This document shows positions 61,201-64,000 of a stretch of DNA of 64,000 nucleotides, piece after piece. Each line of letters begins with the position of its first letter. Positions within the stretch are counted from its first letter, which is position 1. Both the position numbers and the translations under genes were made by a program. The notes beneath the pieces were generated by a model. It worked only from the letters and a program-made list of their open reading frames with translations. It did no database searches and was not told the origin of the DNA. Origin of the DNA: Tetrapyrgos nigripes (taxonomy: Eukaryota; Basidiomycota; Agaricomycetes; Agaricales; Campanellaceae); assembly GCA_013368315.1 (NCBI GenBank), contig JAACJM010000010.1, positions 248,001 to 312,000 of the forward strand. Direction: 5' to 3'.

Positions 61201-61466
61201 GGAGAACGCCTTCAGGGTCTGTTGCGAGCGAACGTGAACGAACTGATTCTCTATCTGTCACCGTTGATCCGACGCGCGGTTCACGAGCCGGACCAGGGGA
61301 AGGAGCTATCGCCGAACGGTTCGACGCTGGATCGATTGAACTTGATGACGAGGTCTTTGAAGGACTGAAACCGAGCGCTAGTGGGCTACGTCAAGGAGGA
61401 CAGAAAATTAGCGAGGAGGAACTCATGCGACGTAGACGACTGCTGGATTCGCACATATTCGAGTAG
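58275..61466 (+). CDS. hormone-sensitive-lipase-like alpha/beta hydrolase, membrane-anchored
   Basis: Predicted esterase or lipase of the alpha/beta-hydrolase-3/HSL group. It starts MIDHLIGRPNPSWKRTQ; splicing from CAA/GTTTGT to CAACAG gives SSNILQVFLVIFFWLWRIVK, a probable membrane anchor, then PPPFFGLRKFNRIL and a second hydrophobic helix. Catalytic features: LDYPGGGFVAMNPAHHEERL (the oxyanion HGGG motif with Pro in place of His), VVMSGDSAGGTLAVNVV with the nucleophile Ser, CGEKDPFVDD with the acid, and AEWSHGYLQM with the His. A Ser/Arg-rich insertion of about 190 residues (LQRRSSWRDTLRGL, SPSSSRRSLKRRTWG) separates the nucleophile region from the acid and His. The tail is disordered. About ten short introns are needed. 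Confidence 0.87.
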
Positions 61467-61850
61467 GGCGGGCTACAAGCGGGCTATTATCACATTTTTA
61501 TAGAACTAAATGTACCCCAGACGAGCACAGCTACTGAGCCATTTACTTTCTTATCTTATCATTTTCCTTTATTGTCGATGTTGCACAGCACAAACACAGC
61601 CTTCAGATACCGGATAAGTACATAAGAGACATGATCAACCAGATACATCTCCCAAAAGCTGAGACTGGGAAACCGAGTGCAGGATGAGACGGCTAAACGT
61701 GCAGATAGGCTGTAAGGGCATCGTACTCGAAACTAGCAACAAAAATGCATTTTTTCAATTGAGATCTTCGTCATGGTGCACCGTGTGGCTGTGCACTGGG
61801 CTGTGCAACGTTTGGCAAAACACCCCTTTGTCCCGAACGCCATTTCAGAC
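61467..61850. other. intergenic stretch upstream of C2H2 gene
   Basis: About 380 bases. An in-frame ATG at 61773 would extend the C2H2 protein by 26 residues (MVHRVAVHWAVQRLAKH); this extension looks untypical and may be leader. Nothing else was seen. Confidence 0.4.
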
Positions 61851-62761
61851 ATGAACGACCAGCATTTTCCTCAAGCACTCGCCGCAATCCCGACAGATGG
61901 ACCCGCCACAGAGCCAAACGGTCCTCGCACGTATACCTATCAGCTTCCTCCTCCTCCTTTCCCGATCCAGCAGGCCCCCGACGTTCCGTTAGAAGCTACA
62001 GCCGCGTCTCCTTCCGCAACCTCAGATACTATCATGGGCGGACCAGGCGCAAATCACTATCCATCGTCCTCGAGCGCCGTGCCGCGCCTACCTCCTATCC
62101 TCCAGGTTGAAAAGCAACAAGTCACGACCTCTGCTACGCAACTGGCGAGCGCCAGTCGACGCAGAAACGAAGCAAACTTTGCGTGTCCTGTCCCAGGATG
62201 TGGAAGTACTTTTACACGTCGTTTTAACCTCCGAGGTCAGTTCTCGCGACGAGTCTGCATAATGCTCCTCTTATTCCCTACAGGCCATTTGCGCTCTCAT
62301 ACCGAAGAGCGTCCGTACGTTTGCGAGTGGCCAGGCTGTGGCAAAGGTTTTGCCCGCCAGCACGACTGCAAGTAAGGTAGTCTGTTTACCTTGTCAATTG
62401 TATTGACTGAAAACTCGCGTTTAGACGACATCAAGCTCTGCACACTGCTAAACCTCAATCTAATGTATGCAAAGGCTGCAAGAAAACCTTCAGCCGATTG
62501 GATGCTCTTAATGTGAGTGTTTACTGCTTCAATGGTCCGAACGCGTCCCGGTACTCATTTTCATTTCCAGAGGCACTGTAAGTTCAAACCGCAAGTCGCG
62601 AAAGGAAGCCTGACACTGATCTCCTTCTAGTGCGCTCAGACGGCGGAGCCGAGTGCCGGGCAAAGCACGAAGCTGGATTGCAGCGAGTCAAGCAGGAAGA
62701 GAACCAGCCGGGTCCTACCACCCTTAACGCCAACGCGATTGCATCAACTTCCGCTTCGTAG
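61851..62761 (+). CDS. C2H2 zinc-finger transcription factor
   Basis: DNA-binding protein with two classic fingers and one variant. It starts MNDQHFPQALAAIPTDGP (an ATG at 61773 is also in frame). A Pro-rich N-terminus (YQLPPPPFPIQQAPD) precedes finger 1, CPVPGCGSTFTRRFNLRGHL continuing RSH; finger 2, CEWPGCGKGFARQHDCKRH; and finger 3, CKGCKKTFSRLDALNRH, followed by LRSDGGAEC so the last ligand may be Cys. Finger 3 is assembled through a 7-nt microexon (62572-62578) coding most of Arg-His. The ERPYVCEWPGCGKGFARQHD style resembles Msn2/Crz1-like fungal factors, but I do not assign it to one. It ends NANAIASTSAS at 62761. Confidence 0.87.
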
Positions 62762-62913
62762 TGAGACTAGTGTTTATGAAGTCAATTTTATTATATGTCG
62801 TGGCTGTGTATTGTCTTGTACATGTAGTCAACCATGTGAAAGTATTTGGAGCTCTTGCTTTACCCGGTTGCGGGTTTAGGCTTTTTGAGAATACCTGCTC
62901 TTCAACAGTACCC

Positions 62914-64000
62914 ATGTCGTTGCCTATGCTCGTCGGAGGGTCTGACTGTGGCCCTTCAAATCCACTACAAAACCTGTCCAAGAGATTTGACAATGACCGG
63001 GGACTACAGCAAGTGCGTCATACAGTCTTGAAAATCATGAATCCAGCTGAACTTGTGCCTAGGACTACTACGCACCCAATCGTGCTGGCTCTTCAAAACA
63101 GGTTCGACTTTCAAGGACTTTTCATACTGACTAGCGTTCTTATAAGATTTTGTCAGACCTTCCGGTCTCAACAAGCTCCTACAGTGCAAGATCAAGATGT
63201 AGCGAATTTCTTTACCTCCAAATCTCCCGAATTCCATCCGGCTACAAACCCATACGAGTTTTCCGACTTTCGAAAGGCATTGCCGTCTGTAGAGGTGCAG
63301 CAGCGGGGGCCACCAACAGCAGGTTGGGCGGCCGACTTTCTCCTACAACAAGGACCTCATTCTACTCCTTTACAATCCGCCGATACGAAACTTATTGCCT
63401 CTACGGAGCATATTTCTTCAGCCGTCCAGGCTCATCCATCTGTCGTTCAGACTCCATCGTCAGCAGGTATGTATGCTCAGTTTCTGTTGCGTATATACGA
63501 TCTAACTACACCGCAGGATGGAATACACACGTTCCGAGGTGGGGAGTGCAACCGATGCCAAATTTCGCTCCGCAGACATTCTTACAGACTCAGAGACAGA
63601 CGATCCCATCACAGCTGGATTGTGAGCCCTGGTTTTCCGCTCGTTGGGTATATGTAATGACGAGATTTAACAGCGAAGGCATGGGAAAAGGTTTTTGAGG
63701 ACCAGGAGCTTGTATCGACAAGTGAACTAGTACTACAGGAGGCTATATTGGAGTCTCAAGCTCGCCAAACGCCAGAAGATGCCGACGAACTTGCACGTAC
63801 CGCTGGTCTCCTGCTGGAAACTGTCAGGGAGGAAACCAATCCCAAATTCCAGAACAGTCAATTCATGTCCCTCATGACACAACTACGAGATCGTAAGGTT
63901 GTGGTTAGAGGGAATGAAATGGTGGAGAATGACGGAAGTGTGGCTGAAGGTCATGTCGATGTGAAGGGGAAGGGGCGGGCCATCGATGCACCTTTTTCTC
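62914..64000 (+). CDS. PEX5: peroxisomal import receptor PEX5, N-terminal part (cut by window edge)
   Basis: Cycling receptor that brings PTS1 proteins into peroxisomes. It starts MSLPMLVGGSDCGPSNPLQN at 62914. The N-terminal Cys at residue 12 is the conserved site of monoubiquitination for receptor export. The next exons read LSKRFDNDRGLQQ, DYYAPNRAGSSKQ, then TFRSQQAPTVQDQDVANFF. The docking motif is in GWAADFLLQQ (WxxxF/L type), with further motifs WNTHVPRWG and SKAWEKVFEDQE. The segment after about residue 250 leads towards the TPR domain, which lies beyond 64000. Introns are about 63012-63063, 63102-63156, 63467-63517 and 63621-63673. The acyl-CoA dehydrogenase at 48072-49693 is a likely cargo. 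Confidence 0.9.

Overview
This is nuclear DNA from a filamentous fungus, almost certainly a mushroom-forming basidiomycete (Agaricomycetes). The signs are small genes, very many introns of about 45-65 bases with GT..AG ends and CTNA-type branch sites, very small exons, short intergenic gaps, many head-to-head gene pairs, and fungal gene families (Zn2Cys6 regulators, Mkk-type MAPKK, vigilin, ERO1, Pho85-type cyclin, fungal ATP sulfurylase). No rRNA, tRNA, CRISPR array or intact transposon was seen. All gene models are hand-spliced from reading frame, splice-site sequence and remembered family motifs. No alignment or transcript data were available.

Layout: 1-1140 no gene; 1141-1772 (-) unknown protein, head to head with 1860-3587 (+) cell-wall-integrity MAPKK; 4677-5795 (+) small Zn2Cys6 protein; about 6460-8027 (-) decayed pepsin-type aspartic protease; 8434-9054 (+) unknown protein; 9181-11636 (-) PP5 phosphatase; 11899-13163 (-) secreted lysozyme/SLT-like enzyme; 13703-15575 (+) Pho85-type cyclin; 15953-18674 (+) SR140/U2SURP splicing factor; 18866-23186 (-) vigilin; 23599-25663 (+) ERO1; 25740-27530 (+) membrane protein; 27795-30049 (+) ATP sulfurylase; 30262-33744 (-) Zn2Cys6 regulator, divergent from 34059-35921 (+) PrpD-family dehydratase; 36145-38384 (-) disordered unknown protein; 38826-40152 (-) RNase H2 subunit B, head to head with 40234-41633 (+) SNAPC3; 41840-44458 (+) COG7; 44579-46513 (+) SLU7; 46737-47658 (+) small membrane protein; 48072-49693 (-) acyl-CoA dehydrogenase with a peroxisomal C-terminus; 50205-55390 (-) CHD1, head to head with 55526-56732 (+) TFB4; 56860-58150 (-) taspase-like Ntn hydrolase, head to head with 58275-61466 (+) HSL-like lipase; 61851-62761 (+) C2H2 factor; 62914-64000 (+) PEX5, cut by the window edge.

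Most genes are housekeeping: splicing (SR140, SLU7), transcription and chromatin (SNAPC3, TFB4, CHD1), secretion (ERO1, COG7), peroxisome (PEX5, acyl-CoA dehydrogenase), sulfur and organic-acid metabolism. There is no sign of a secondary-metabolite or defence cluster.

The most unusual object is the Zn2Cys6 regulator gene at 30262-33744. One of its introns is an imperfect tandem copy (54/59 identical) of the start of the next exon, which looks like recent intron birth by tandem duplication. Two other adjacent introns are near copies of each other and flank a 15-nt exon. Its zinc-cluster codons are split over consecutive exons of 4, 8 and 6 nt, one joined through a GC-AG intron. Other points: a consensus unfolded-protein-response element upstream of ERO1, GC-AG introns inside SLU7, a 7-nt microexon inside a zinc finger, and the aspartic-protease pseudogene.
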